29,645 bases of DNA from a virus: positions 1 to 29,645 of the IMG/VR virus record IMGVR_UViG_3300010392_000184, one strand, 5' to 3'. A model generated the notes under the pieces. It was not told the origin of the DNA and ran no database searches. It saw only the letters and a list, made by a program, of their open reading frames with translations. The translations under genes were made by a program, and so were the position numbers. Of this stretch, positions 14,703 through 22,875 are shown one piece after another (position 1 is the first letter of the stretch; every line of letters starts with the position of its first letter).

Positions 14703-15164
14703 CTAGCCCCCCAGGTGGCGATGCATGATGTTGAGCGTCTCCTGACGGTGCTGCGGCGTCAGCCCCGCATAGTTCCGAGCGGGGATGGTCACGGCATGGT
14801 TGCGACCGGCTTTCCCACCCAGGGCCTGGATGCGGGCATAGATTTTGTTGCTGCCAGCGGTGGCGAAGTCATCACCACTGATGGCCGACAGACTGGAGGC
14901 TAAGCCACCCTGGCTCAGCTGCAGCATCTTGCCTGGCCACTTACCCTTGGCCTCCCGCTGCAGGATAGTTGCCGGAGCCAAGGCCGGCCAGGCAACGCCC
15001 GTATCCGGGTCCGCTTCATCCTCGAATGCCTGCTCCATGCTGTCCAGCATGGTCTCTGAGATGGCCCGCATGGCCGGGGCTGTGTCTTCCACCTGGCCGA
15101 TCAATTGGCGCAGCGCGCCCTCGATGTCGTCGCCAGTAATGTTGATGGCAAAATCCGCTGCCAT
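14703..15164 (-). CDS. G: Virion morphogenesis/tail completion protein, Mu gpG family
   Basis: 153 residues. The pattern INITGDDIEGALRQLIGQVED, FEDEADPDTGVAWPALAPATILQREAKGK, LQLSQGGLASSL, ending in ALGGKAGRNHAVTIPARNYAGL, is that of the phage virion morphogenesis family (Mu gpG, P2 gpS). The residues PARNYAG near the end are characteristic. It helps complete heads and tails at the neck. It has a good AGGAG site and follows gpF by about 210 nt, an unusually large gap that is partly the result of the gpF truncation. Confidence 0.85.
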   Translation of the reverse strand: MAADFAINITGDDIEGALRQLIGQVEDTAPAMRAISETMLDSMEQAFEDEADPDTGVAWPALAPATILQREAKGKWPGKMLQLSQGGLASSLSAISGDDFATAGSNKIYARIQALGGKAGRNHAVTIPARNYAGLTPQHRQETLNIMHRHLGG

Positions 15165-15363
15165 TGCCTATACTCCTGGTTCAAAGGTTCTGCGGCAAAA
15201 CCTCGCCGCGAAAGCCGCGCCGAGAGCCACCGGCTCAAAGCGTATCCAGTGCCTGGCTGGATTGGGTACCGTTCCGGGATGGCGAGTCCGGACGCAGAAC
15301 ACAGGGGGCTACCAGGCGCAGTCCCCACCACCTCACCGCTTGTCCAGCAAGACCTTCCACTTA

Positions 15364-15397
15364 TTTCCAGCCGTTGCTACTTTCCAGCCGTTGCTAC
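15364..15397. repeat. 17-bp perfect tandem duplication at the 3' end of gpF
   Basis: The unit TTTCCAGCCGTTGCTAC occurs twice without a gap (15364-15380 and 15381-15397). Seventeen is not a multiple of three, so the second copy shifts the gpF frame and makes a TAG at 15379-15377. With a single copy the frame would go on through NKWKVLLDKR to a TGA at 15335-15333. Confidence 0.9.
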
Positions 15398-16639
15398 TTC
15401 CTTGCCATTGCTGTGGCGGAAGCTCTGCAGGTACAACTTGCCGCCCTTGGTCGACTTTACCACCGCCACAAAGTACTTATCCGCCTGGCGGTAGAACAGC
15501 AGATGGCTGGCGCGGTCTTCCACCACCAGCACGGCATCCTGCAAGGTGGGCTGCACCTGCAGGTAATCCACCAGGGTCAGGGCATCGTTGCGATTGATCA
15601 GCTGCTTGGCCAGGGTGTCATCACTCAACCACACCGCCTGGCCTTTGGCGCCGATCGCACTCCGATACCTGCTGTTCAGCACAGCCACCGGGAATTCATC
15701 ACCACCCAGGTGTGGCCGCAACTGCCTGCGCAGATCCGCGTCGCCAATATCCGGGGCATCGGCCCGCGCCTGGGCAACCATCCCGGACAGTCGAGTGTAA
15801 AAGCGATCAAACGGCGGGCCAGTCAGCACCCCCTCGGCATATTGCCTGGCGGTAGCGTAGGGGTATTTGTCCAGATCGGGGAACCAGTGCGCTGCGCCTG
15901 GGTTGTAGCTCCAGCCCACGTCCGGGGCAAACACCTGGCCGTCACCCAGGTCAAAGGTGGTCACCGGCTGCAACTCCCCGGTGCGCTTACTCACGAGGCG
16001 CTGTGATTCCCCCAGCTTACCCTCGGAGGATTCCACCTCGATGCCCATGTCGGCCACCTGCTTGGCGGTCAGCGCCCGGATGCGACAGCGACACCCCCAG
16101 CCGTTAGGCGGGTGGATGCTTTTCCAGATCGGATCATCCCAGCGAAATACCCGGCCATGCAGGGCGCGGTGCTCCGGGCGGGTCTTGCTATCCAGGACAG
16201 CAATGTACATCCAGTAGGGCCGTTCGGCGGCATTCTCCACCATGCCCTTGTAGCGCCCGGCCATGTAGGCGGTTTGCAGGTTCGTCTGGTAGACAGTACG
16301 CAGACGGCGCACACTGCCCAGCTGCACGCTCTGCAACTCGCCCTGGGGGTTGAGTACTTCCTGACGACCCCACCAGCCCTTGCGGCGCAGGGTGGGCTCC
16401 AGCTCTTTTCGGAAGTCGGCAAAGGTGGTGCCGTCGCGGAGGGCATCGCCCACGCTGGTGCGGATATCCTCCAACACATCCAGGCGCATGGCCTTAGCCA
16501 CGGTAAAGGCGCGGGCGTTGGCCTCCTGCCAGGTTTCGTACCAGGGCCAGGAAATACGGTGGCCCTTGCTTTCAAAGTACTCCACCGCCTTTTCCGGCGT
16601 CAGGCTGAACGCGTAGGCCAGATCGACGGGATCAGCCAT
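15377..16639 (-). CDS. F: Head morphogenesis protein gpF with C-terminal PBECR-like nuclease domain
   Basis: 420 residues. Residues 110-190 carry the SPP1 gp7/Mu gpF signature: RTVYQTNLQTAYMAGRYKGM, then LDSKTRPEHRALHGRVFRWDD and HPPNGWGCRCRI. This minor head protein is packed with the portal. From about residue 310 a second domain (AVWLSDDTLAKQLINR, LQDAVLVVED, LLFYRQADKYFVAVVKSTKGGKLYLQSFRHSN) resembles the phage Barnase-EndoU-ColicinE5/D-RelE (PBECR) nuclease-like domains fused to gpF. It overlaps the DUF2786 gene by TAATG. A 17-bp tandem duplication changes the last residues and stops translation early by about 9 codons. Confidence 0.85.
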   Translation of the reverse strand: MADPVDLAYAFSLTPEKAVEYFESKGHRISWPWYETWQEANARAFTVAKAMRLDVLEDIRTSVGDALRDGTTFADFRKELEPTLRRKGWWGRQEVLNPQGELQSVQLGSVRRLRTVYQTNLQTAYMAGRYKGMVENAAERPYWMYIAVLDSKTRPEHRALHGRVFRWDDPIWKSIHPPNGWGCRCRIRALTAKQVADMGIEVESSEGKLGESQRLVSKRTGELQPVTTFDLGDGQVFAPDVGWSYNPGAAHWFPDLDKYPYATARQYAEGVLTGPPFDRFYTRLSGMVAQARADAPDIGDADLRRQLRPHLGGDEFPVAVLNSRYRSAIGAKGQAVWLSDDTLAKQLINRNDALTLVDYLQVQPTLQDAVLVVEDRASHLLFYRQADKYFVAVVKSTKGGKLYLQSFRHSNGKEVATAGK

Positions 16640-17361
16640 TAAAACGCGGGCTCCCGTTCTTCCCCGGCACCTATGCCCTTGCGTTCGGTGCCGTTGACTC
16701 CCCGGTGCAACTCAGCTTTCCGACCAGCTTCATGGCCGGCGATGCAGTCGCTGTAGTCGCGAGATGTCAGCTTGTCGCCGGTCCGTGATCGGGATTTCAA
16801 CGATTGCAGATTGGGGTGGTGTTTCTGCATATAGGCTTCGATTGCCCGCTGCTGCTCAGGTGTGGCGGCAAATGCCTGGATCAGTTCGGTAACTGCCGAC
16901 ACCCAAGACTCACAAAACACGTCAGCTCGGCGGGTTTTGTTGGCCGGCTTGCAGCGTCTTAACCGCTTGCTGATATAGTCCTTTCGTGCGCGGCGACATT
17001 GCCGCAGCAACACCTTAAAAGCATACTCGGCAATTTCCGTGTTTGGCACACAGCCGATAAAGCACCAGCTGGCCGACCGACCAAATAGGCCACGCTGGAA
17101 AATGGATCGGCAGCCAAAGGCAACACATACCCTGGCCGCGAGATACGCTTCCCAACGGGCCGGGGTTTTGGTAGCGCCAGCCTTAACCAGGCGCTCCTCA
17201 GCGTCGGCGGCCTGAACGTCCTGGGCGGTGATGCCATGTTGCTCCATGAGCTTCTGTGCCTGGCGCAGAGCAGCCTTGGCTTCGTGCTCGTTACTGCTGG
17301 CGGAAAGAGCCAGGCATTTTTTGATCTTGTCGAGAATTTTATCTTTGTCTGAACCGGACAT
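16639..17361 (-). CDS. DUF2786-domain protein inserted between portal and gpF
   Basis: 240 residues. The N-terminal 45 residues fit DUF2786 (KILDKIKKCLALSASSNEHEAKAALRQAQKLMEQHGIT). It is followed by a second domain (CVAFGCRSIFQRG ... FIGCVPNTEIAEYAFKVLLRQCRRARKDYI) and a basic C-terminus, as in other DUF2786 proteins. The family has no settled function, and nucleic-acid contact is suggested by the basic residues. In Mu no such gene lies between gp29 and gpF, so this looks like an accessory insertion, yet it is perfectly packed (TAATG overlaps at both ends). Confidence 0.8.
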   Translation of the reverse strand: MSGSDKDKILDKIKKCLALSASSNEHEAKAALRQAQKLMEQHGITAQDVQAADAEERLVKAGATKTPARWEAYLAARVCVAFGCRSIFQRGLFGRSASWCFIGCVPNTEIAEYAFKVLLRQCRRARKDYISKRLRRCKPANKTRRADVFCESWVSAVTELIQAFAATPEQQRAIEAYMQKHHPNLQSLKSRSRTGDKLTSRDYSDCIAGHEAGRKAELHRGVNGTERKGIGAGEEREPAF

Positions 17362-17618
17362 TACTTGCTCTCAAATAGCTGTGGATGCAGATCCCTGAAC
17401 AGCAGGTCTTCCGCCTCTTGCCGAACCTCTCTGTGGGCCGATGCGGTGATCGCATCCAGGCTCTGTTACTCATAGAACCGCCCCCAAACCCAGCCGCCAA
17501 CTTCCTGACACCAACGGATATTCTCTCCACGGTTGCGCAGTTTTCTGGCCCGTCGAGGGTTCAGCACCAGACGCAGTTGCTTGGATTTCAATTTCTGATA
17601 AAGCTCGGCCTCAAGCAT
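17361..17618 (-). pseudogene. 84-codon gene interrupted by an in-frame TAA (codon 51)
   Basis: From the ATG at 17618 the frame encodes a basic protein (LEAELYQKLKSKQLRLVLNPRRARKL, in two parts) with an aromatic stretch GGWVWGRFYE, then TAA at 17468-17466. The same frame then runs on for 34 sensible residues (DAITASAHREVRQEAEDLL, then HPQLFESK) to a TAA that overlaps the next ATG. The 5' end overlaps the portal stop by 8 nt and the 3' end overlaps DUF2786 as TAATG. The packing at both ends says this was one gene. A single C-to-T change (CAA to TAA) would explain the stop. Stop read-through or sequencing error are alternatives. Product unknown. Confidence 0.65.
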
Positions 17619-19200
17619 TCAACCGCCCCCAGGTTTCGGCCACAAAGTAAAGGCGAGATAGCAACTCCTGGATGTCGTCGACGTTCAGGTCCGGGTAGAG
17701 GTCAGACAGTTCGTCCTCGATGCGCTCCAGGCTTTCGCCGGCGTTGATGCGCTCGATCAGCGGGGCCAGCATGGTTTCCATCTGGCGCTGCTGTCTCTCT
17801 GCAGGAACGGCTTTTAAGACGTCATCAATGGCCTGTTGAGGGCCGGGTAAATCAGTCTTAAGTGCGGCTAGGTGTTCATGCAGATTTGCTCGGAGATCAG
17901 CTCGACTGGTGTTGTCCTGGTTTGGATCGACAGGGGCTTCTAGTACATCGTCACCTTCTTCGGCCTGGGGAATACCCAGTCGTTCATGCACATAAGACTT
18001 GGGTATCTTCAGCCCCAGACTGACCAACTTACCAAGCGGGTAGGCATAGGAATCCATGTCCTCCGGAACACTGGTGTCGAACACAAACCGGGGGCAGTCG
18101 CCCAGGCCATTAATGCCCGGCACGTTGAGTGCCAGGATGGGATACAGCAGATCCCGCGTAATAGTGGCGGCGATCTGTTTCAGATCGCTGTCGCGGATAT
18201 CCATGCGCACGTCATCGTGCACGTTGCCCAGGGCGTTGGTGCTGGTTTTGCCATCAGCCTGGCTGGTGAGTGTGCCGCCGAGAATGGCCTTGCTCTGTGT
18301 GCGCTCACAGAATGCCATCATCGACTCATAGGGGCCGCTGGCGCCCTTGGCCGCTTCCTTGAAATCGATGTCCATGCCCTCGGGGATGATACCGGCAGCA
18401 TTGTGACCAATGCCTACCACTGCTTGCATCAGGGTCCACTTTTCGGCGTCGCTGGCACCGCTGGGGTATTTGCCCAGGCGCAGCGGCAGCCCGTAGATTT
18501 CCAGGAATTCCGCCAGGTCGCGAACGCTGTAGTTCTTGAACAGGAACGGCCAGGCCAGCACCCGCACCAGGCCGGCGCGGGTCACATAACCGGGGCGGGC
18601 TTTATGGATGTGCCGAATCCAGCCAAAGGTTTGCAGTTTTTCACCCTGGCCAGTTTCGTTGCGCAAACGGATTTCGTTGCGGTTGTCATAGGGCGTCATA
18701 AACCAGGTGGCCGGGCGGTGCTGCAGCGATACCGGTAGATGGTAGCCCTCGACCAGGTGCCAGCCGTCAAACTCCAGATTGGCGTAGCCGTGGCCGATGG
18801 CGTCGGCCATGTCGAAAATAATGTCGTCCAGGTCGGGAATGTGATTAAACAGGTCGCTGACCAGCTCGGTATATTTCTTGGCCCGATCATCGGCCCCCTT
18901 GGGGGGTACGATATTCCAGGGCACGTTCAGCAGCGAGCGGCGGCGCTTGCCCATTTCGGCAAAGATGTGGCCGTCCTTCTCTTCCATGTCCTCCATCAGT
19001 TCGCTCTGCTCCACCAGGTTGCCCTGTTCGGCATCTTGGAGAATGCGGGCCACCTTGGCCGGGGTCAGGCCGCGGCTGGGGTGACCCTCAAAGGTGCTGT
19101 GGAGAAACCCCAGCTCACTGCGATCGGTCTGCGGTTCTTTCAGGTCGCGGATTCGGAAGGGGTCGCCGTACTGGTCCACGATTGTGCTGTTGCGTATCAC
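17611..19200 (-). CDS. Portal protein, Mu gp29 (DUF935) family
   Basis: 529 residues, the usual size. It starts MIRNSTIVDQYGDPFR and has GHGYANLEFDGW, then GLVRVLAWPFLFKNYSVRDLAEFLEIYGLPLRLGKYPSGA, the strongest DUF935 block, followed by the ILGGTLTSQADGKTS segment. It forms the dodecameric ring at one head vertex through which DNA is packaged. It starts with GTG overlapping the terminase stop (GTGA). The C-terminal 100 residues are helical and acidic. Confidence 0.95.
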   Translation of the reverse strand: MIRNSTIVDQYGDPFRIRDLKEPQTDRSELGFLHSTFEGHPSRGLTPAKVARILQDAEQGNLVEQSELMEDMEEKDGHIFAEMGKRRRSLLNVPWNIVPPKGADDRAKKYTELVSDLFNHIPDLDDIIFDMADAIGHGYANLEFDGWHLVEGYHLPVSLQHRPATWFMTPYDNRNEIRLRNETGQGEKLQTFGWIRHIHKARPGYVTRAGLVRVLAWPFLFKNYSVRDLAEFLEIYGLPLRLGKYPSGASDAEKWTLMQAVVGIGHNAAGIIPEGMDIDFKEAAKGASGPYESMMAFCERTQSKAILGGTLTSQADGKTSTNALGNVHDDVRMDIRDSDLKQIAATITRDLLYPILALNVPGINGLGDCPRFVFDTSVPEDMDSYAYPLGKLVSLGLKIPKSYVHERLGIPQAEEGDDVLEAPVDPNQDNTSRADLRANLHEHLAALKTDLPGPQQAIDDVLKAVPAERQQRQMETMLAPLIERINAGESLERIEDELSDLYPDLNVDDIQELLSRLYFVAETWGRLNA

Positions 19201-20777
19201 CAGGCACCTCCTTTGGTCATAGGCATGTCGCTGTCTCTGTCGATGTCATCCCACTTGCTTCGAGAGGTGGGGGCCGGGGTCCAGTCGATTTCACCGCCGT
19301 CTTCAAAGCTGGCGGAATAGGCCAGACAAATAGCCACCGCCGCATCGCCGTGGCGATTCTTGTTCTTGTTGGTGGTGTTGGTGTTGCCATCCGGAATACG
19401 GGGAATGCCCTTGACCAGCTGGATGGCCCGCAGGTCGCTGGCCACCTCGTCATCCTTGGGAATCTGGATGTCATCATCCTCAAACCCGGCTTTGAGTTTG
19501 GGCATGTTTTCCAGGTACCAGCCCTGGCTGAGCATGATCTCATCCACTCTCGCTGCCCCATAGGCGTAGCGGGCTTGCTCGGCCAGGTACTGGCCATTGC
19601 CTCGGGCGTCCAGCTTGGCCTTGCACAACCGTGGCAGGCGATCGCAAATGTACTTGAGAATCTGCTCCTGCTGCCTGAACGGGACATTCTGCAACTCGAC
19701 GATAAACGGCACCCGGCGCACCAGGTTGGCCTCAATGGCCATTGGCACCATGACGGTGAGGTCGCCGTTGCGGGCGAAGTCCTCGCCAAAGCTGTGGCGC
19801 AATACAGGGTTAAGCTGCTCCAGGAGGGGCAACAAGTTCTGTTCGCACCAGTCGCGGACTTCCGCCTCGCGCAGGTGTTCCGGCCAAGCGTTGAATTCCG
19901 TCGAGCCGGTGTAGCGAATCACCGGCGCGTCATACATGCGGGCCTCAACCAGGGCGCGGGAAAGGTAGGCCCCGCCACCGGACTTGGGCACACAGCCGTA
20001 TTCCTCGTCGGCATCCTCTTTCGAGGCGGTGTCGTTGTAGAGGTCGGCCTTCCACTGATTTTCCGCTTCCTGGGACCAGGGCTTTTTGGTGATCTGGCAG
20101 ATCCGCTTATACAGACCCTGGGCACAGGCGTCCTCCAGGGTGATGCGGTGCACCGAGTAGCGCTTCTTCCCGGCGCGGCTGTCGTTGATCAGCTCGTTGA
20201 ACAGATTGTCCACGCCATTGTGAGTGCTGATGATCCGCACCTTATTGCCCCACATGGTGAGTGCCAGGGCGGCCTTGAGCACTTCCGCCAGGCGTTCGTG
20301 GAACGCGGCCTCGTCAATCACTACGTTGCCCTGCATACCTCGCAGGTTTTTCGGGTTTGAACTGAGCGCCTGGACTTTAAAACCGCTGGCGAAGTACACC
20401 ACGAAGGTAAGGATGTCCTTGTCTTCATCCTCGAAGACTTCTTCCTGAATTTCAGTGGCGGCCAGGTTGTAGGCGCCGGCCCACATGCCCACGGCGTCGA
20501 TAAACTCGCGGGCCATTTCCTTGTTGGAGCCGATGTAGAAGGTGTTGCAGCCGCCAGCGGACTTCGACTTGGATGCCTCCAGGGAATCGTCGGCGGCTTC
20601 TGCCCAGGTCAACCCGGTACGGCGTGACTTCTCGGCGATCTTGAGGGGCGATAAATCAGCGCACCATTTCTTCTGATACGGCAGCAGCACGTCCTCCGGA
20701 TTGAACGCTGTGTGCCAATCGGGGGCATTGACGGTGCCACCGCCCAGGGGCTTGTTGATGCCAATCTCAGCGGCCAT
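19197..20777 (-). CDS. Terminase large subunit, Mu gp28 family
   Basis: 526 residues from the ATG at 20777 (MAAEIGINKP). A longer frame reaching 20879 runs through the upstream gene and is unlikely to be used. The ATPase centre shows a Walker-A variant, EKSRRTGLTW (about 49-58), and Walker B VVIDEA (about 152-157), then the coupling motif ISTHNG. The nuclease half has acidic residues in the block FGEDFARNGDLTV and near the C-terminal HGDAAVAICLA. It cuts and packages phage DNA. The start overlaps the gp27 stop by 11 nt. Confidence 0.95.
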   Translation of the reverse strand: MAAEIGINKPLGGGTVNAPDWHTAFNPEDVLLPYQKKWCADLSPLKIAEKSRRTGLTWAEAADDSLEASKSKSAGGCNTFYIGSNKEMAREFIDAVGMWAGAYNLAATEIQEEVFEDEDKDILTFVVYFASGFKVQALSSNPKNLRGMQGNVVIDEAAFHERLAEVLKAALALTMWGNKVRIISTHNGVDNLFNELINDSRAGKKRYSVHRITLEDACAQGLYKRICQITKKPWSQEAENQWKADLYNDTASKEDADEEYGCVPKSGGGAYLSRALVEARMYDAPVIRYTGSTEFNAWPEHLREAEVRDWCEQNLLPLLEQLNPVLRHSFGEDFARNGDLTVMVPMAIEANLVRRVPFIVELQNVPFRQQEQILKYICDRLPRLCKAKLDARGNGQYLAEQARYAYGAARVDEIMLSQGWYLENMPKLKAGFEDDDIQIPKDDEVASDLRAIQLVKGIPRIPDGNTNTTNKNKNRHGDAAVAICLAYSASFEDGGEIDWTPAPTSRSKWDDIDRDSDMPMTKGGAW

Positions 20778-21339
20778 CAGCAATACCCAGGATTTTATCT
20801 CGGATGGCGCGGGCTCCCTCGTCGGTGAGGCCGGCTTCGCGGGCACTGGTGGCCGCCTCTTCCGCCGCCTGCTCAGCAAACGCTGTGCGAATTTCTTTCT
20901 CGCGCTTGGCGTTCATCTCGGCGGCTCGCGCCAGGCGCTGGATGGAGAGGGTGACATCCTTCATGGCGTCGGGATCAAACAGCTGATCGTCATCACCCTC
21001 GGAGGCTTTGAGGGCATACTTGAACAGTGCGCCCTGACACATCTCCACCACCAGCTGCAGCACGTCGCTGGTGGGCTCATCGCCGAAGCGGGCCATCCAG
21101 ACATTGGCGACTTCGCGGGTTTCCTTGAGCCGGGCACCCACGGCCTCCATACGGGTGGCGTAGCGGTTCAGGCCGCTGCGGCTGAGGTGATCGTCTTCCG
21201 GCAACAGTTTGTTGATGTGCTCCAGAATGTCCTGTTGGGTGTGGCGGCCATCGCGCAACAGTTTATTGAGGGCATCTTTTACCTCTTCCGGTAGCTGGTC
21301 CACTTTTGACGGACGGCCCCTTGTCTGGCGTTTGCTCAC
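20767..21339 (-). CDS. Small terminase-like protein, Mu gp27 (DUF3486) family
   Basis: 190 residues. It opens with RGRPSKVDQLPEEVKDALNKLLRDGRHTQQDILEHINKLL, the DUF3486 signature and a helical DNA-binding domain, followed by SGLNRYATRMEAVG. It probably recognises the packaging site and partners the gp28 terminase directly downstream. The start is GTG overlapping the upstream stop (GTGA), with AGGAG 9 nt before it. Confidence 0.9.
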   Translation of the reverse strand: MSKRQTRGRPSKVDQLPEEVKDALNKLLRDGRHTQQDILEHINKLLPEDDHLSRSGLNRYATRMEAVGARLKETREVANVWMARFGDEPTSDVLQLVVEMCQGALFKYALKASEGDDDQLFDPDAMKDVTLSIQRLARAAEMNAKREKEIRTAFAEQAAEEAATSAREAGLTDEGARAIRDKILGIADGR

Positions 21340-21542
21340 AATGGCTGCTCCTGTTCACATTGGGTCAGGAAGGTCGGGCCGGTATCCTGGATAAAAATGG
21401 CCTTGAACAGGCCACCGCTTTTAGCGGCTCCTTCGGCAAAAAAATACCCGGCGACGTAGCAGCCGAAGCAAAAAGAAATGACAAACACCAGGGCATTCAA
21501 CCAACCCTTAAACCGGCCTTTTTTGGCCCCTTTATTGTCCAT
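21336..21542 (-). CDS. Small single-span membrane protein
   Basis: 68 residues: a basic N-terminus (KGAKKGRFKGW), one hydrophobic segment (ALVFVISFCFGCYVAGYFF, about 17-35) and a short polar tail with a Cys. It lies within the head-gene operon, overlapping gp27 (GTGA). A holin or spanin-like role is possible, since no clear holin is seen near lys, but one span with a basic N-terminus is not diagnostic. Confidence 0.6.
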   Translation of the reverse strand: MDNKGAKKGRFKGWLNALVFVISFCFGCYVAGYFFAEGAAKSGGLFKAIFIQDTGPTFLTQCEQEQPL

Positions 21543-21543
21543 A

Positions 21544-21840
21544 TCACTCTCCCGGCCTGGGCTTTTTCACGCCAGGCACGGTGGCGGCACCACTGGCGAC
21601 ATCTGCCCCGCGAGCGGTCAGTTCCGCCACTACCACGGAGCGCACTTCACGGGTATTCACCAAGCCCTGTTCTTCCAGCCAGGCCAGTTCGCCATGCAGC
21701 TTGTCGCGACTCAGGCGGTGGCTGAACTCGGCCAGCCCAGCCTGGATGATGGAACTGTTCAGGTCGTATCCGGTGGCCTCGGCCAGCAGGCGCAGGATCA
21801 CCAGGCGGCAGTCTTCCTGCAGGAGTTTTTGATAATTCAT
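21544..21840 (-). CDS. Mu gp26-like winged-helix phage protein
   Basis: 98 residues. The pattern CRLVILRLLAEATGYDLNSSIIQAGLAEFSHRLSRDKLHGELAWLEEQGLV is that of the VpaChn25_0724/Mu gp26 group, often misnamed ArsR-like because of its winged-helix look. The role is unknown. It always lies just before the terminase genes, so a packaging or head role is plausible. It abuts DUF2730 (shared ATG/stop nucleotides). Confidence 0.7.
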   Translation of the reverse strand: MNYQKLLQEDCRLVILRLLAEATGYDLNSSIIQAGLAEFSHRLSRDKLHGELAWLEEQGLVNTREVRSVVVAELTARGADVASGAATVPGVKKPRPGE

Positions 21841-22172
21841 TAGCGGCTCTCCCGGTGATTGAGCAGATGGTCGTGTATGAGCCCCAGGGTGCGATTCATC
21901 TGGTGCAGCTCTCCTTGCATTGAATTCTGGCTGGCCATCAACTCCGTGGTGCGCTTGTGCAGAACATTGAGGTCGTTTCTGCTGGGCACCTGTTTGATTG
22001 ATGTTTCTAGTGTGGTGACGCGCGTTGAGACGCTATTTATGGAAGCCGTCATATCGGAGGCGAACTTGTGCCGCACTTTGTCCCGATTGGCGAACCAGCT
22101 GTATATCCCAACCACGGACAACATCCCGGTGTTGACCATGTTCCAAATCAAATAAATTTTCTCCAGGTCCAA
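21840..22172 (-). CDS. DUF2730 (Mu gp25-like) membrane-anchored coiled-coil protein
   Basis: 110 residues if the start is TTG at 22172, which has AAGGAG six nt upstream. A GTG at 22208 would give 122 residues but lies inside the upstream gene and lacks such a site. An N-terminal hydrophobic segment (IYLIWNMVNTGMLSVVGIYSWF) is followed by coiled coil (SVSTRVTTLETSIKQV). The family sits between lysis and terminase genes in Mu-like phages. The topology suggests a membrane-tethered helix bundle, and a spanin-like or entry role is only a guess. Confidence 0.75.
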   Translation of the reverse strand: MDLEKIYLIWNMVNTGMLSVVGIYSWFANRDKVRHKFASDMTASINSVSTRVTTLETSIKQVPSRNDLNVLHKRTTELMASQNSMQGELHQMNRTLGLIHDHLLNHRESR

Positions 22173-22186
22173 GGTGCTCTCCTTAA

Positions 22187-22402
22187 CTACTCGTGGTAGG
22201 ACTGGCACTCGGTGCAGCGCACCGCTGAGGGGTTGGCTTTGAGGCGTTTCTTCTCAATGGGAAACCCGCAATCCTTGCAGATGCGCTTGCCATTCAAGAG
22301 CTGCGGTGTTTCAGCTGGGGGGCGACCCTCCCGCTGTGCTTTCAATGCTCTGCTGAGCCGCAACTGCTCCAGTTCGCTGGCGCGGTCGGCGTCGTCACTC
22401 AT
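22187..22402 (-). CDS. TraR/DksA-type zinc-finger protein
   Basis: 71 residues from the ATG at 22402, which has AAGGA six nt upstream and overlaps the lysin stop as ATGA. The alternative ATG at 22408 lacks spacing. It has an N-terminal acidic helix (DDADRASELEQLRLSRALKAQ) and a C4 zinc finger, CKDCGFPI ... CTEC. The short TraR class binds RNA polymerase in its secondary channel without needing ppGpp, so it could bias host or phage promoters during late growth. Mu-like phages commonly carry it at this site. Confidence 0.85.
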   Translation of the reverse strand: MSDDADRASELEQLRLSRALKAQREGRPPAETPQLLNGKRICKDCGFPIEKKRLKANPSAVRCTECQSYHE

Positions 22403-22875
22403 AAACATTCCTTGTTTGTTGGGAGGCCTGTTACGTAGGTTGCGCGTCCGTTTTCATCGAGCATGGAAGTAAGCACTTCGCGGCGCGGCTCCACGCCATT
22501 TGGGGCAATGCTGACGTGAGTCCACTCGTCGAACTCCAGGATGATTTGATCGAACGGAAGCAGGCTTTGCTCGATGATTCGGCACACCTCTATCGGCGTG
22601 TGGCCACTGGCCACAATGTCGGCGGCCAGGCCAAGAACGTGCTGGCTTTTCTTGCTGCCACGCAGCAACCGGTTCAGCTGGGGCGGCCTATAGCCGGAGG
22701 TGATATGGACAGGACCAATGACATTGCGCACCGGCTGCAAAATGGTGGTGGCCAAGCGGCGAAGATTTTCCACCACGGCTTCTGTCGGCGTCATATCCAC
22801 GCCATGCCGCGAGGCGGTCTGCGATCGCAGAAACTCGTCGAGGTAAAAGTTTTTGGCTAACTTGATTCTGGTCAT
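22399..22875 (-). CDS. Endolysin, peptidase M15 family
   Basis: 158 residues. It has KNFYLDEFLRSQTASRHG, then VHITSGYRPPQLNR, SQHVLGLAADIV and EWTHVSI. This is the zinc DD-peptidase M15A signature, with ligands H79, D86 and H120. It cleaves peptidoglycan crosslinks for lysis. No signal peptide is present, so export would need a holin, which is not obvious nearby. The ATG lies inside a perfect 12-bp hairpin (22870-22898), and a conserved late-promoter motif is 38 nt upstream. It heads the late operon, as lys does in Mu. Confidence 0.9.
   Translation of the reverse strand: MTRIKLAKNFYLDEFLRSQTASRHGVDMTPTEAVVENLRRLATTILQPVRNVIGPVHITSGYRPPQLNRLLRGSKKSQHVLGLAADIVASGHTPIEVCRIIEQSLLPFDQIILEFDEWTHVSIAPNGVEPRREVLTSMLDENGRATYVTGLPTNKECL

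Noticed and set aside
15101-15331. 76-residue minus-strand ORF in the gpF-gpG gap
   Set aside because: It overlaps the gpG start in a different frame, lacks a good ribosome site and has shadow-like composition. The 15165-15332 gap shows only short GC-rich inverted repeats.
17339-17473. 44-residue ORF in another frame downstream of the nonsense codon
   Set aside because: Its sequence is Arg/Cys-rich and shadow-like. The original frame of the interrupted gene reads sensibly over the same bases.
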